In this document: one piece after another, positions 14,512 to 14,550 of the stretch
Layout: every line of letters starts with the position of its first letter
How positions within the stretch are numbered: position 1 is the first letter of the stretch
Assembly: GCA_046483125.1 (NCBI GenBank)
Contig: JAWODU010000024.1
Span: forward strand, 1 to 14,550
Length of the DNA stretch: 14,550 nucleotides
Source: JAWODU01 sp046483125
Lineage (GTDB): Bacteria > Verrucomicrobiota > Kiritimatiellia > UBA8416 > JAWODU01
Direction: 5' to 3'
The notes under the pieces: generated by a model
Told to the model about the DNA's origin: nothing
The model's input: only the letters and a program-made list of their open reading frames with translations
Databases searched by the model: none
Position numbers and translations under genes: made by a program

Positions 14512-14550
14512 ATGAGTCCTTTATCACAGATCAGCCGGATTCGGCAGCGC
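14512..14550 (+). CDS. Possible start of a gene cut by the window edge
   Basis: An ATG at 14512 opens a frame of 13 codons (MSPLSQISRIRQR) that runs off the window end. It lies about 17 nt after the proposed -10 box, so the leader would be very short, and no clear ribosome binding site is seen. Thirteen residues cannot identify a family. A regulator divergent from the GH31 gene would fit the layout, but that is speculation. Confidence 0.25.
   Translation, partial: MSPLSQISRIRQR

Overview
The window is GC-rich bacterial DNA with tightly packed metabolic genes. It carries a formylglycine sulfatase, a predicted three-gene operon on the minus strand (two-subunit ATP-citrate lyase plus a eukaryotic-type NADP isocitrate dehydrogenase), and a block of three intracellular-looking glycoside hydrolases. 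Sulfatases, several GH31/GH63-type enzymes and hairpin-rich intergenic repeats together suggest a polysaccharide-degrading member of the PVC superphylum (Kiritimatiellota, Lentisphaerota or Verrucomicrobiota-like). That placement is an inference from gene content; no phylogenetic marker is present.

Layout. Positions 1-586 hold a fold-back inverted repeat and a partial duplication of the sulfatase 5' end, with a 200-bp unexplained segment between the copies. This is either an assembly or amplification artefact at a contig end or a real rearrangement. The intact sulfatase follows at 474-2003 (+). Converging on it, and overlapping its 3' end by 32 bp, is the minus-strand operon aclB (6552-5332), aclA (5277-3202), icd (3195-1972). 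Positions 6553-7254 are non-coding and unusually structured: a putative acl promoter, four perfect hairpins in a row, a GATTAA-type minisatellite, one copy of a 63-bp dispersed palindromic repeat, a long-armed inverted repeat, and a good sigma-70-like promoter for the glycosidase operon. Next come a GH63/clan GH-G-like (alpha/alpha)6 glycosidase (7255-9258) and a GH31 glycosidase (9255-11885), coupled through an ATGA overlap. A second, different GH31 enzyme (14263-11996, minus) converges on them across 110 bp that contain the second copy of the 63-bp repeat and a terminator-like hairpin. The last ~290 bp are AT-richer, with an operator-like dyad, a rightward promoter and what may be the first 13 codons of another gene.

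Function. The acl-icd operon links citrate, acetyl-CoA plus oxaloacetate, and isocitrate/2-oxoglutarate, two of the steps that distinguish the reductive TCA cycle. However, the citrate-synthase-like domain of the large ACL subunit lacks the catalytic histidine expected from human ACLY, so its reaction is not certain. The three glycosidases have no visible signal peptide and look suited to trimming alpha-linked oligosaccharides after import.

The most interesting leads are the divergent ATP-citrate lyase, the intergenic hairpin family (common TGTAG leader, different but always self-complementary stems), and the 63-bp dispersed repeat with conserved two-stem architecture.
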